From Strix aluco (taxonomy: Eukaryota > Chordata > Aves > Strigiformes > Strigidae): a DNA stretch of 64,000 nt. The stretch lies in assembly GCF_031877795.1 (NCBI RefSeq), contig NC_133940.1, positions 8,929,985-8,993,984 of the forward strand, in the 5' to 3' direction. The notes beneath the pieces were generated by a model, which ran no database searches, was not told the origin of the DNA, and saw nothing but the letters and a program-made list of their open reading frames with translations. This document shows, in pieces, positions 32,387 to 46,479 of the stretch. The position numbers were made by a program, and so were the translations under genes. Every line of letters begins with the position of its first letter. Positions within the stretch are counted from its first letter, which is position 1.

Positions 32387-34713
32387 GCTTCAGGAAAGAT
32401 CATCAGTTGCCCGCTATATGTGGGTGCAACTAATAAAAAACATTATCCATGAAGATTACAGGCAGGTTGAGGCAGGAGCTGTTTCTTACTACAAGCTATG
32501 TAAAGATCGCTCCATGACTAGTCTACAAGCGTGACCCTGTCTGGGGTCTGTGCTCACTCTAGGTTATGTCCTGGGGAGGACAATGGGCGGGTGGTAATTA
32601 CACTACCAGATGGCCAGGTGTGCTTTTTATTACTCTGAACATGCTCCTGAGATCACAGCTGTGGGTTTCTGTGGCACTCCAAGAAGCAGAAGAGAAGGGC
32701 AAGGAGGGGGTATGTGTGCGGCGCGATGGGTCTCTTAAAACCTGGCTTGGGGCTCCGTTCTGGATTCCGCTGGGCTCATTCCCTGGGCCAGAAACAGATC
32801 ACAGATTTCAAAATACGATTAGTATTTAGGTATAGAGATTTCTCTCTTGGTGGCCAGTTCTCAGCTGAGGCAAACAGAAGATGGTTTGACATGCAGGTTG
32901 TCTGGTGTCAAAGTGCAAGAGGTTTAATGGAGCAGGTGTGTATCCCAGTAACAGCTGCCTGTGGACAGAACTGGACAAAATGGAAGGAGCAGTTCAGATG
33001 ACCAGAGCCCTGAGCAGGCACACACTGCTGCCTGGTGAGAGCTTACAGCATGTCACTGACCTGCAAGTTAGTTGGGATTGTTGCTTTTTTCCCCTCAGGC
33101 AGGAACCGAGTCTGGTTTGGGGTTTTTTTGTTTGGTTTGAATTTTAAATTTCTTAATCCAAACAAGAACCAAACCAAAACATGGTCTGGTTCTGGTCCAG
33201 GATAGTGGTCCAGCGAAAACTGGTGTCTGTTGGACCTGTTCCCCAGCAGGTCTTCTGGGACCCAAAGCATAGTGCCATACTGTGCTCTCTGTCCATCGTC
33301 TCCCTCCCTCTCCTCTGCTGCGTCACCCATCATTCATGCCAGATGTAGGAATTGGAATCAGTGAACAATATTGAGACTCCAAGTGGTGGTGTGCTCTGGC
33401 ACAGAGAAAGGAGATATTTGGGGATAGGCTGTCTCTGTTTCATCCACTTTAGTTTTCTCCATGTAAGCTGGCTTCAGCAGGTTGGAAGCTAACAAGCCAG
33501 GTTGGTCCTGGGCTTAAAACTGAACCAGAACATCTTCAGTCACACCAGGGCTGAAAAGCTCAGCTTCAGTCTACGAGGCTCCCTACTTCTGGGGTAGGGT
33601 GCAATTGAATAGAAGCAGCACAGGACTGGCAGGAAACAAAGACTGCTAAATGCACATAATTAGTCATAAAAATCATTATAATAATTGGAAGTGATGGGCA
33701 GCCTTGCTGGGAACTTAAACATAGATGCCAAGAGTTAACCACACGTCAAAGACTATGCTCCACTGTCTCCTTGAGGTAATTTCTGTCTTGCTGCGCAGGG
33801 GGATGGGCAGAAACCACTGCTTTCCCTTTCCAGGAGGGAGAGATGAGTTAGTTCTGCGTGCATCAGCAATGCAGCAGTTCCCCCAGAACTGCAAAGACAG
33901 CGATGGCGTTAGGCCTTCTGATGCTGCAAGCCCCCAAGCACTGGCTGCATTGTTGAGCACAGGTAGAAGGCCATAAGTGACCATAGATATAGAAATATCA
34001 CATAGCTGCCTAGTTTTTCACACGTGGTCACCATGGTGTTGATGGCTTTGTAACTTTTGCAGCCCCATAGCTGAGCCCGCAGGTCCCGGTTGCTGCCTGC
34101 AGATGGTGAGCCTTGCCCTATATATCAAGCAGATTTCTCTCTGTGCGCATGCCTGTGTTTAATTACCATTATGAAATGGTAATAAAAAATTTAAAATGTC
34201 ATTACCATGTGGTATGGAGCTGGGATTTGCAATTCAGCTGCAAGACTCCTGTTGGCGAAGCTGCTCCAAGTTTATCTGAACTCTGCTGTTGGATGGTTGT
34301 TCCCCTCTACGAACTGTTCTCTGAGCAGGCTGACATTGCTCGTGTTGTTTGTCACTGACTTGCCTGGACATGACCGTGTCAGCACCTTTCCTGAGCCTTT
34401 CCTATGGTGGAAGTTTAGCCTGGTTAAAACTCCTACCAGACAGATGCCTCAGCAAGAGCAGTGCTAGACATGCTTTGCCCAAGGAGTAACTTGCTTCTTG
34501 AAGGAGAGTTATTTCGATGTAGACAAGAGTCATTAGGACTGCTTTGACTTCCTGACATTGGTATGAATTCTGAGAAAGTCCCCGTGGAGATAACTTAGTG
34601 CCACTGAACTCCTCTCTCCCTGATGCTGCCTCCGAGACAGCAGAGACATGGTGCTGTGTTACATTGCGGGGCTGAAAGCTGAGCATCTTTGCATCTTTGC
34701 ATATGGTGTAGAT

Positions 34714-34796
34714 GGGAACTGTCAGTGTTAGGTTAATGGTTGGGCTAGATGATCTTCAAGGTCCTTTCCAACCTAGTTGATTCTGTGATTCTGTTA
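34714..34796 (+). mobile_element. CR1 3' stub
   Basis: These 83 bases match the complement of the end of the CR1 at 42732: CAGTGTTAGGTTAATGGTTG, then AGATGATCTTCAAGGTC, TTTCCAACCTAG and the tail TGATTCTGTGATTCTG. It is a strongly 5'-truncated insertion in the opposite orientation to the two larger CR1s. Confidence 0.88.
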
Positions 34797-37700
34797 GTTG
34801 ACAGCCATCCTACCAGAGGTACCTGCAGGTAGTTTCCTTCGCTTCGATTAGAACACCAGGCGGAGAGATGCCCCATGGAGCTACTTTGGCATTTGCCTGC
34901 CTGTGCCCTAAGGAGTAAACCAGCCCAGCAAGTCTGCAGCAGGAAACCAGCACAGCCCTGTGATGGTGCTGATGTTTGCTGACAGCTACTTCAGCCCTCA
35001 ACAGATGGTCCCCACCAGTTGTCAGCCCTTAGATTGAGCAATTTTTCCCTTAATTTGTGGTGGGGTGACTCTAACGGAAGCTGCCTGCAAAGTTCAGCTG
35101 CACTCAGAGCACTTGGAAGATCTTTTGCGTACAATGACTGGCTCTGCTCAGCCATGGCACTGAGGTCAGATGCCTGCCCTCGCACAACTTTAGGAGCCTG
35201 TTTTTCCTTGAAACCTCTGACAAGGCTGATCTGAAGCTGGCAAACAAATCAGAAAGTGACCAAGAAGAGGAGATAAGGCACAAGATTGCTCAAGCATTTC
35301 TGCTTACGAAACCAGATAAAATGATTTGAGAGCTTTGCCAGTGACTCTAAAGTGTAGATTTGTTCCCAGACATTTATAAAGTTTTAAATTGAATGTTTGA
35401 AGCAACCTTGCTGCATTAGAAACTGTGTGTTCAGTGCCCTGCTGCCTCTTGTACATGCTGGAGACCGTCATCTACTGCGTATTTGGACATCAGGCCTCAT
35501 CCTGCTAACTGCTGCTCAGTCTCCTTCAGCTCATTTATTGGTGGTTGTGCCAGGGGCAGAGTTTGTTACAAGAACAAAAAGCAAAGTGGAAACGGAGAGA
35601 TCCATATGTGTAATCATCAGATGGCAACAGCACTTGGTCACTTCTGGAATGAACTGGACCAGAACTTGAAGTGAGTATTTCTCTTACCAGCACTCAGATT
35701 ATAAAGCCGGACACATCTCTCAGCTGGACACATCTCTCAGTGGTCATGAGAAAACGACAGGAGTGTGATTTTTTTTGTCATATCGCCACCTGCCTGAAGT
35801 TGTTTCAGCAGTTCTGCTGTGGAGGAGAGTTCCTGGACTTGTGTTTGTATTACGTGTTTCCAGAATAAATCAAAGCACTAACTAGCATCCAGATGAGCAG
35901 AATGTTAAAATGCATATGGTGAACACTCAACCCTAAAAACTTGCAGTGTTAACCCAATTCTAAGGTTATAAATAAGGCTTAGGTGAAGGCATCAGTGATA
36001 AAAGTAGGGGGGAAGTGATGGGTACTGACTGTGCAGAGAACAGGTTTTCAGATAAGGGGAGGTATCTGGATGTTTCCTGTTGAAACCTTGACATTTTAAT
36101 AGTGTGCTCTTTGTGCCACCCTCTTAAATCTCCTTGTCTGTTCGTTGAATTTGAGAACTGTAAATGTTTGCACACGTTCATTGCTGCAAGGGTAGGCAAA
36201 GAAAAGTCCTTGAGAAGTTTTTGGGCCAAGCAGCGTAGAAGCATGTCACATAACAGAGAGAATGATTCGGAGAATCTGAGCTGAGTGGGCTGGTGAGTGG
36301 GTTCATGTCACCGTCTGTCTGCCCTGGGGTGATTTTGGCCTTTAAATGGTACATGCAGTTTACTTTGATTTCCCCTTTTGTTAACATCCTTGGAACAGCA
36401 CTGCCTGGCGTGGTCCAGGGCAGCTGCTGGGGCCAGTGAGAGCTGGTGAGGGGCAGCTGGGTGGGAGGGCTGGACCTCCTTGGAGCTGGGCAGGAGCCTG
36501 CCCTGGGGTGGGGGCCAAGGGATCCCCACACAACTGCACCCCAGCTGTGTGTTCAGGGATGGGAGCAGCACCCACCTCCCCCCTGCTCCAACCCACGCTC
36601 CTCATTTTGCTTTTCGGGTGGTGCCCAGCACATAGCAAACCCCTCTCATCTGCAGGCCAGGAGCAAGTCATCTTCCAGCAGACTCCTGCATATGGGCCTG
36701 GGGTACAGCAACAGGACTAGTCAGAGTAGAGAGCCCAAATGGCACAAGGAGCATCAGGAAGGGTCCCCCAGCTCCATAGGAGACTCCCCCAACAACCAGC
36801 CCACCTCACCCATCCCCAGGCCTCCCTTGTCACATTGCAAAGTGCCACCTCGTGGTAGTTGCTGAAGCCATGAGCACCCGTCTCAGCAAGATAAAGCCAT
36901 CTGATGCACTTTGCAGTAAAATGATTCTTGGTTCTTACAAATCTTTCAGGGTATTAAAATGGGCTTAGAACCTACTGCATTTCTTGCTTTAGCTTGAAGG
37001 TGACTCGGAGCTGGATTTGACTGGCAGCTCAGCCACTGCTTGCAGTTGAAGTTCTTTGGGATGGGATGATGAATCCCTGCATTCCCCAGCCCCCTTCACC
37101 CTGCTGCCTTTGGGGCAGGCTGAGCCCCAAGAGTTTAGCTCCAACCTGCAGCCAGTGAAGCTCCCAGCACACAAACCTCAGCGGTGGGGGGTTCGTCAGA
37201 AGCCCCAGCTTCAGAAAATAAAGGCTTTTATTTGGAGGTGAGGAGAGGACAAGAATGATTTCCAACATGTTAATAAAAACCCTAAAGTAAACAACTAAGC
37301 GTTCTTCCATTTCAGTGTAACTCTTGGAAAATTTCCCAGGATGTCTTTAAAAAGCTCATTGTAAAATAGTGGGATGTTCTTTCCCCACAGGTATATGTTA
37401 AAATAAAAACATTTCATTTTCTCCACTTGGAATTATTATAGAATTACCTGGTTTGGGGATTACTGTGAAGACCTTTGGGAAATCATTCTCCTGGACTGCA
37501 TTACGTGAGATGTGCCACGGCTGCACAGGTCCAGAGTTCTGTATAGCACAGGGGAGGGAACGGTTCAGCACGCAGTCTGGCCTGCCTGGCTGTAAAGGGG
37601 AAATCATAGGTTTGACTGGTGTTATATTTAAACCTTTATGTTATCAGCAGTGAAACTGGTTCTGTTCTTTAAAGTGAACTTTTTAAAGTAAAAGAGAGGC

Positions 37701-40700
37701 TCTAGTACGAATGGTATTGTTTGACACAATCTGATTGACTCAGCCAATCTTTTTTCTAGTTGAAGTATTTTGTGGCAGGAATTAACAGATTTCTAATTAT
37801 TACCAAACTTCTTTTACCATTACAACACAAACATGTGTACATAGGAAGCAGAGATCTTCCTCTGTGTGCGTCCTCCTCTGTCTACCTGGAAGAGCAGTCA
37901 GGCTCTTAACTGCTGACATGGAGCACCCTGGGGAAGGTGCTGAGCCCTCTTGGCTAGGGGAAAGGAGTGCTGATGCTCTCTGATACCTTGGGGAGTTGAG
38001 CCTAAGGCAGACCAATAAATTGCAATTTTTGCATTGACTCCAGTAGCCTTTTGATTAGATTGCCATTCCCTCCATAGACTCGAGGACCAGAGTAATAAAG
38101 ATAATGAAGGATGAGTAATAAAGGTAAGCGCAGAGGCTTAGCCATCCCAGTCCCTCCGACATGTCAGTCCATTGAACCTATTTGCTGTTCTGACCTCATC
38201 TTGCCTAGAATGTGATTTTGAGTCTCCATAGATGGGTGGATTGGGCAGCGCCCCTGCTCAAAATACTGCTTCAGCTGTGTGGAAAATATTGTGCCAGGCT
38301 GTATATTTATTAATAAGCTGATTTTGTAAGGAGATGGAGCACCATGTCTGAGCTCTTGTGGCAGGGCTAGCTAATGATATTGGACAGCGAGCAACTGTCA
38401 CTTTTGCTAAATCTGTCATATTGCAAGTAAGCTGCTTACAGCATGCGGTTGAGGTGGGCAGAATGACAGTCTAATCCACCTTAGGGCTCTACCCAAAGTC
38501 AAATTTGGAGTCTGCTTTTCTCAAGAACACAGTTGTCCCTTGGAAACCGTTGTCTCAAAGGCACAAAGAAAGCTAAGGAGCAGAACAGTCACCAGCTTTG
38601 CTGAATAAACTCCATCTGTGTGTCTGCTCAAGGGCTTGTAGACCCTCATCCCTGTGTGATGATAAAATAGGACTTCTGAGGAACAGAAGCAACATGGAAT
38701 TTGTCCGAAAACATATCCTTGTACATTTAGCAATGCAGCACAGATTTGCAAGCAACCTGAGGAGCTGGAACAGCGCCTTCTATAGAAAAGGGGAGTACTG
38801 TGAGACCCCATCAGCAACACAGGACTCTCAGCAAAGCTTTCATGGGTGGGAGCTGTGGCAAGTGGCACACAAAGAGCCTCTTGGCTATCTCTTTCTGTTC
38901 CCTGTGTAGCAAGATGCCAATCTCTAACCTAGAGATGCCGCCAGGACTTTACCCGCATCGGTGCAAGTGCAGCCCAAGTGCTGTGCGGTGGCTGTATGAT
39001 GGGTTTAGGGGAGGGAGGAAGGTGTGGGCACCTGCTTCTGGAGATACCTCCCTGCACCACCTCCCATGGGTGTTCAGGTCTAGGTCAGTCTTCCCTGTTG
39101 CTATGTTGGGCATGACTGTCCCTTCATGCTTCTGTGGTAGGAAAACAGTGGATTTCTCCAGGTTTCTCCCTCCCATGTTACAGGTGAGACTTTATCCATG
39201 GATCACAAGACACAACATGTCTTTCAGAAATGATCCTTCAGTTTGGGCCTCATTTGGACGAAGTGCATAGTAGACCCTTGAATCTGAGTAGATAAATAAT
39301 CCCATTGATGGAGGTGCTGCTTAATATTAAATCAAGTCTGCTGTTGAATCAGCTCCTTGATCTTTGGCAACTTTTGTGTGACAGATGTGTTTATAGATGT
39401 AAACATTAGATCATAGATATAGTTTCTTCAGATGATGCTGCAGCATATGGGGTACAGTGCTGAGCTTTATGGGACAATAAAATTCAGTGCTGAACACTGT
39501 GCAGAGTTTCCTCTTCGCAGGTCTTTATATCTGCTCTTACCAAGTGTTCTTCAGTGGCATTTAATAATGTTTAAGAATATCTTCATTGTGTTCCCCTTAA
39601 ATTGTCTTGTCATCTGTGCAGTGCCCCACAGGCAGGGCGTGCTTGCTGATCCTATTGCCTTTCCTGTGAGAAGCTCCAAATGAGGTTGGAGTGTTAAGCT
39701 GGGAAAGTAGACGGGCGATGGTGTTTGAAGACCATCAGTCACAATACACATTTTGAAATGATGGGACTCTACAAAATATGCCTGGAAAGAGCTTCAGGGG
39801 GGCATTTTGTTGCTCCCCACAAGTTGATCCACAATAGCCAAAGGTAGAGATGTGCCTGTATGAATTCTAGAGTTAAAGTTTCTTGTTAAGAAAACAAGAC
39901 AGGAAAGTGGGTTTAAATGCTATCATGAAAGGAGATGGGAGACAGATTAAATTCCTTATTAAAATCACTTAGTGGCAGGGCTGTAGTTTCAGTGTGGAGT
40001 TTCCAGCTGTCAGCCCACCGATGAAACAACAATTACATGCTTCTGAGATAGAGAGCTGAGGTCCTCTCCATTTCCTGCAGGCACCAGGGTGTGCATGAGA
40101 ATCCTTGGTGGCAATCATAGATGATGAGTTGTGCGACCAAGGATACCAATTCACAAGTAGCTGGGTTAAGAACAAAGAAGCCAGTTCTGTCTCTCCTGCT
40201 TCCTTCTGTCTCCTCTGCATCAGCACAGTGGTGGCAAAATAGTTGAAAGTTGATCTTTTTCAAACTTTTCTTCCAGCATTAGCTTTCAACCAGGCAAGTG
40301 TGATTTTCCATGCAAGGGAGGCTGGGAATGGCAGAAGTGCTTCTTCAAGGGCAAGATGTGCTTGAGCTGGTCATGCAACTGCACCCTGAGGGCTGCTGAA
40401 TCAGGCTGTTTGTAAAAGTCAAGAGCATTTTAATGTACAAGATGTTTATGTCCTTTCTTGAAGTGTTATAAGAGGATAAAGCGATAGCATCAGGGAAACG
40501 AGGTCACAGAGCAGAGCCCTGGGGAAGCACATGCCCGGCTCCTTTGGTGTTTACCTTGGGATGTGTTTTGGTTACTGACTGCTAAACATAGCAAAGCTGA
40601 AGGTGCATTATCACTCCTCTGAATTTCAAACAGTTTGCTGTGTCTTACTGTAGAGCACATCATTGGTAGCTTTAACCAGCTGTAATATAGAGACTGTTGA

Positions 40701-42731
40701 AAAACACAGGTCTGTTACCATAACAGCACTTTTATTTTTATCTTCTGGAGGAAATATTTGTGGAAATTACCTTTTGCCTTCCAAAAGGTGAAGACATTTC
40801 TAATTGGAATCGTACCTATGAGTACGTGGAACTTTTTTTTAAGGTAGAAAAATGTTTACCTTTGGTTTGTGTGTTCTCTGCAGTCTTCAGCAATTGGGTT
40901 GGGGTTTTTTGGGATGGCTTTAGCAATTATTAGGAGGTGATAGACAGTCTAGGATTTTCAATACTCTTTAGATGACTCTTTAGTACAAGGCCCATGAGAA
41001 TGAGCATGCTGCACGGCCACTGAGAGCTCCAGTGAGGCATTTATACCTAAAACGCACTCCCTAAATAAGCCCACGTACCAGACAGGAGATCCACCTACTG
41101 AGGGCTTCAAGGCCTTGCTGAAGAACCCATAGACAGTGCTGGAGAGCACCCCAAAAAAGTGGTTCCTCAAAGCATTTTAGGTCACACGTATTCAGATTGG
41201 TACTTGCTTACTGTGATGGTTAAACTTCGATTGTCCAATTGATTTAGAGGCTACAACTTGTGTTTAAAGCTAAGCATCAGAGATGCAGTCTGTAAAATCC
41301 CTTCATGGTCTACTCTTAAAGAAGATTGCTACCTGTTTGCTGCCCTGGTCCTAAAACTCATGTTCCTAGAAGATCAATAGCAAGCAATACTGTGAGTTGA
41401 AAGTACTTGGTTGGAAAGATAAGAGAATAAATCTCCCAAAGCAATGTAAGAGAGCTATTTCAGGCAAAAAGGTTTTCTCTTCCTTAATGCTGTGGTAGAT
41501 TTGGGTTTTTTTAAGTGGTGTGTACAAATTGTGACCAGCTCTAGAAAGTACTTTAAAAACCTGCAGAATTAGGTAGACTGAATTATTTCCCATAGATATT
41601 ACTTTTTTAAGGCATAGAGAAGCATTCATCAAGAGGTGTCATTCTGTTCATATCTGTGCCAGTGCATCAGCCATCACTGCAGAATCCACCTTGTTCTCTA
41701 TGAAGCTAAACAAAACAAAAAAGCTTTTGAGTCATCGTCTTCTCAAATCCTTGCTATGTAGGTATTAGAAAATTTTTACTAAATACTGCTGCTCTACTGA
41801 AGTCTTTAAAGGAAACTCATCCAAAAGTTTTACTTTGCGCATGAGATTCAGTTTCCCAATAATCTAGGACTCTGCTGCAATCCAGAATAAATTAAAAAAA
41901 CCCAACAAAAATGTGCAGACATCAAAGGACATTAGTAAATTAAATTACTGGGATCGGAAAACTGGCATTACATCCCTAAAAATAGCTCATTTTGCAGGAA
42001 GGTGGCATAATTTAAAGTCAGTGGCACATAAAAGCAAAGAGGCCCTAGAGACCATCTTGGGCAGGAGTGAGTCTAGGTATACGTGGGTCCATTGGTTTCA
42101 GACACTGAATATTTCTTGGAAGCTGGGCCCTTTCCAGGCATTTCAGTTTGGATGTCTTGAGTCGCTTTTCAGAAGTTTAATAGTATTTGTCTCAAGTGAA
42201 TCTGGCCGTGGGTTTTGCATCCCAGTGCCATGCACAGTGTGTTCTGACAATCCAGCTGGTCACTGATTGCTTGGCCTGCCCTACCCTGGGCCAAGGGTTT
42301 GTTGGAAGAATTTAGTTTTAAACATTTCCACTGTCGAGATCTTTATCGTTGTTAGAAGAGAACTTACTCTGAAGGGGCCACTGATTGCATGTGAGCTACT
42401 GCTGGCTCTCACAAGCACGGCTGTGTTTACACAAGCTGGAAAGTGGGAAGGTAGGCACTCTGCTCCTGCTGGCGTGTGGGGGGACAGTTCTGCAGCCTGG
42501 CTTTATCTCGCTCGCTTAACTGTAAGTTCTCATTGGGGTCTACCAGAAGGTGTTTCTGCAGCAGTTCTGATGGTCTAACATCCTCCAGCTACCCATAAAT
42601 GGATGCTAAAGCTGTTAATTTTGTTTGGGATAGCTTTGTTTCATTGTTTTGGGTGGGAGGTCTGGTGTGGTTTTGATCTTTTTGAGCTGGTTGCTATGGT
42701 TAAGGCTTCTTTGTAAAGATGCTAAACCAAG
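34797..42731. other. Intergenic desert, middle part
   Basis: Only the 17-base tandem repeat at 35.7 kb stands out. Open frames such as 38800-39270 (156 residues) are of mixed composition without known motifs. Confidence 0.55.
35709..35740. repeat. 17-base tandem repeat, two copies
   Basis: GGACACATCTCTCAGCT at 35709-35725 is followed directly by GGACACATCTCTCAG at 35726-35740. Confidence 0.88.
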
Positions 42732-43690
42732 GAATCACAGAATCACAGAATTGTCTAGGTTGGAAAAGACCTTAAAGATCATCCAGTCCAACCATTGACC
42801 TAACACTGACAGTTCCCAACTACAGCATATCCCTCAGCGCTATGTCAACGTGACTCTTAAACATCTCCAGGGATGGGGACTCCACCACCTCCCTGGGCAG
42901 CCCATTCCAACGCCTAACAACCCGTTCTGTAAAGAAATGCTTCCTAATATCTAGTCTAAACCTTCCCTGGTGCAATTTGAGTCCATTCCCTCTTGTCCTA
43001 TCACTTGTTACTTGGTTATGGAGGCTCATCCCCAGCTCTCTGCAACCTCCTTTCAGGGAGTTGTAGAGGGCAATGAGGTCTCCCCTCAGCCTCCTCTTCT
43101 CCAGACTAAACAACCCCAGTTCCCTCAGCCGTTCCTCGTACGACACGTGCTCCAGACCCTGCACCAGCTCCGTTGCCCTTCTCTGGACACGCTCGAGTAA
43201 TTCAATGTCCTTTTTGGAGTGAGGGGCCCAAAACTGAACACAGTCATCGAGGTGCGGCCTCACCAGTGCCGAGTACAGGGGCAAGATCCCTTCCCTGTCC
43301 CTGCTGGCCACGCTATTGCTGATACAGGCCAGGATGCCATTGGCCTTCTTGGCCACCTGGGCACACTGCTGGCTCCTGTCCACCGGCTGTCAATCAACCC
43401 CCCCAGGTCCCTCTCTGACTGGCAGCTCTCCAGCCACTCCTCCCCAAGCCTGTAGCGCTGCTGGGGGTTGTTGTGGCCCAAGTGCAGCACCCGGCATTTG
43501 GCCTTATTGAAACTCCTCCAGTTGGCCTTAGCCCATCGCTCCAGCCTGTCCAAATCCCTCTGCAGATCCTCCCTACCCTCGAGCAGATCAACACTCCCAC
43601 CCAACTTGGTGTCATCTGCAAATTTACTGAGGGTGCACTTGATCCCCTCGTCTAGATCATCAATAAAGATATTAAAGAGGAAGTTGAGAC
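42732..43690 (-). mobile_element. CR1 LINE 3' fragment with reverse transcriptase C-terminus
   Basis: This minus-strand CR1 is cut off at its 5' side inside reverse transcriptase. It keeps [21 protein letters not shown] with the catalytic FADD, then the [20 protein letters not shown] and [19 protein letters not shown] regions, ending in [16 protein letters not shown]. The coding part is in two frames that switch once near 43384. The 3' end on the plus strand is a repeated GAATCACA followed by TTGTCTAGGTTGG. Long uninterrupted frames make it look younger than the CR1 at 18141-20595. Confidence 0.92.
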
Positions 43691-46454
43691 ATGTTAGAAA
43701 TAACATGGGTAACATTTACAATCTTTCCCCCTGCTGAATGAAAACTATTGAAACACAAAAGCTGTGAAAACCTAGACTTGATTTTCAGCTTGCACAGCAG
43801 CACTTTGTTGAATAGGGATGAACCTAAGCATGAGCTCAATTTTCACTACAACATTTGCTGAATAAGGGCCTAAATTAGTAACATCAAGTAATAGTTGGTG
43901 CAAGAACTGGCTTCAGCTATGTAGGAAATTCAGGGCTATATTTTTCCAAACACACAAGCCCACTGCATTGCAATGCCAAAATGAAAAATTCACTTTGCTT
44001 TTGCCGATGCTGAAATTTGGTGGGTTGCAATTGATTTGCATTGCAAACAGCTCACTAACAACACACTGGATGACAGTGCTGTTGAAACAGAAGATAGTAT
44101 TAGTGTTTGGAAACAGCTCTTTTATGGAAGAAAAAAAGACTGTTAAGACATTCTTTTGTGAAATAGCTCCAGACAAAGCACTGAGCACACGGCAGTGTGT
44201 AGGAGAAGAAAAAAGTGCATTAAGGCTTCCCTATCTGTTGCATGAGTCATTAAAACTTATCTAAATGTCCCTTCTTATAAGCTGTATTTATCTTATTCAT
44301 ATCGAGGAATCAATAGTAATGCTTCTGTCTTTCCTGAGCAGCTATGATGTAGGTATGGACTATAGTATTTTGATAAGCAGTGTTACGTGTGACCATTATC
44401 CCTGTGGATCACGGTAGACAAGAGACAAACTAAAGGCAATTGGCCATGACTGTTACTTGGAAACTTAAACAAAATCCCAGATCCTCTAATCCAGGATGGT
44501 AATACTATCTAATCTGTTTTTGAAAGACAGGTATGAGAGTCTGCGTAACATGTCAGTTTAAAATAATCTTCATTTTTTTTTTCACTTCTATGTATATCTG
44601 CATGTGCTTCAGTAGGGAGTCAACATGAAGGTTAAGAGGCTTTGTTGGCATAGTTGCAATTTTCTTGAAATTTGTCAGAACCAAGTTGTAGCTGGCCAGT
44701 GAGAATTGGCAAGAGTCAGAATATGGTGTGACACCACAAAAAAGGATCTCAGATTGTGTAGGTTCAAAGTCAGAAAAGTGCTGTGACAGCCTGCCAGCAT
44801 GATTCACATAATTTGGGAGTGCTTATGCTTCATACCCTGTTGCTTATCCCAAGTAGAAGATGCTGCTCTTTTGGACATCTTTCAGCCTTGTGCAATTAGT
44901 ACATCTGCTTTAAAGATGAAAAAATATATATATTAATAATGAGAGGGATACTAACAAATTGAAACTTCATGGGGCTTTTAGGGATGAAATTCTGTCTGCT
45001 GAAGTCAGAGGCAGCTTTGCCATTAACAAGGGTATTTAGTCACTGGGTAGTCTAACAGAGTGCAATTGCCTTAACAGACTGGAGTTGTCTAAAAGGGCAA
45101 TCTGTAAATGTCAAACAAAGTTCAGCTGGGGTTCCTTGTGCATTTTATTGGGAGTAACTAAGTTTTAGACATGAAAAAAAATCTTAGAAATTTTAGAAAT
45201 CTATCCATATGTGGAGTACTTTGGAAATTCACCTGAAGGTAAATGAGTTACAGACCCAATATTCCTAGGTTTCTAGTGCTTGGACTTTGAGAGCTACAGT
45301 AGTCTTTAAAAGGGCTGGCTTCTCTGAAGAAAAAGAGACTTTTTAATGTAATGCATGTTGAGCTTTGGGGATGGTTTTGGATTTGGGCCATCCTTTCAAC
45401 CACTGACATACCCCTATGCTACAAACTTTGAACCACCCAGGAAGAAACCTGAGGTCTTTGATGTTGTACCAAGACTGTCTGGTGCCACAGTGGTGACCAT
45501 AATGGTGAGCCTGACATCAGGCCTGTGAGGTTTATTCTGGCTGTCTCCTTTCTGAAGCGTTTGCCTGATGTTTGAACTCTGTGTAAGTCAACTCAGGGAA
45601 TCCTAGATTTTCAGCTCTGGAGCCCATGAGAGCAAAAAGAAGCTCTTGGCTCCAGTGCCCTGACTGGCTTGTCACTTGTCCAGGACAGGCAAGTTATTTT
45701 CTTACAAGTAAATGTTTACTAAGTGCATGGGGGCGAGATCATATACAATTTCTTGGTGTTACGTCAATACAGATTTATTCTGTTGTGTGTTTTAGAAGTT
45801 TAATTAACATGAGCTTTGCAATATGTGCTGGAAAGTAAATAGCAGGCACATCTTTATTTACTTGGCAGAAGAATTAACACTGCTTTAGAAGATATGAAAG
45901 CTTTTTCTAGTGCATGCGATTCTATTCACCAGTACTGTGCAGGCCATTCCACAGTGCACACACTTCTTAAATCCCCTGTAAGCCCAAATATCAGGCTTAG
46001 GGGAGACTTAAGTGCTGTACAGATCTTGTGGTGAGCCTTTGCACAGGGCACGAGTTTCATCCTCACATCTGAACACCGTGCAAACAAGCAGGCAGACCCG
46101 AGACCAGAGGAGATGATTGACTCCATCAGTTTGGCTGTTGTGCAGAGCCATTTATGGAAAACATACAGATGCACAGGCTGACACTGCTTTGTGGATTTTG
46201 TCATGTTAGTGATCAAAAATATCCAACATGAGCAGAATACACACAACTGAACCGTTTTCATCTGGAAGGACTTCTTGGCTAAGAACTTGGCTGTCCACTG
46301 AACTATAAGTCTCAGCTGGCAGCATTTTATAATAGGAGTCCTGATATAACCTTTAGCAGAGAATCACAGATGGCCACCATGTGAGAAGGCTACTGTGCTT
46401 TTGATGCCATCTGCATTGTAATCACCCCCGTAAAAAAGTGTCATATCCTATCAG

Positions 46455-46479
46455 TGATACATCATCCTCTGATGTATCA
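46455..46479. repeat. Perfect short inverted repeat
   Basis: TGATACATCA and TGATGTATCA form a 10-base stem around the 5-base loop TCCTC. No gene context gives it a role. Confidence 0.7.

Larger units (their letters stand above)
20596..34713. other. Intergenic desert, first part
   Basis: No conserved protein, RNA gene or long transposon is recognised. Items listed separately are the AT-rich stretch near 23.7 kb, the tandem repeats at 29.6 and 32.4 kb, the poly(T) at 30.0 kb and the CpG patch at 30.4 kb. The longest open frames are about 100 residues and low in plausibility. Confidence 0.55.

Noticed and set aside
38800-39270. 156-residue plus-strand open frame
   Set aside because: No family resemblance, irregular composition and no flanking gene structure.
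42970-43737. Plus-strand open frames near the second CR1
   Set aside because: They are shadows of the minus-strand reverse transcriptase frames.
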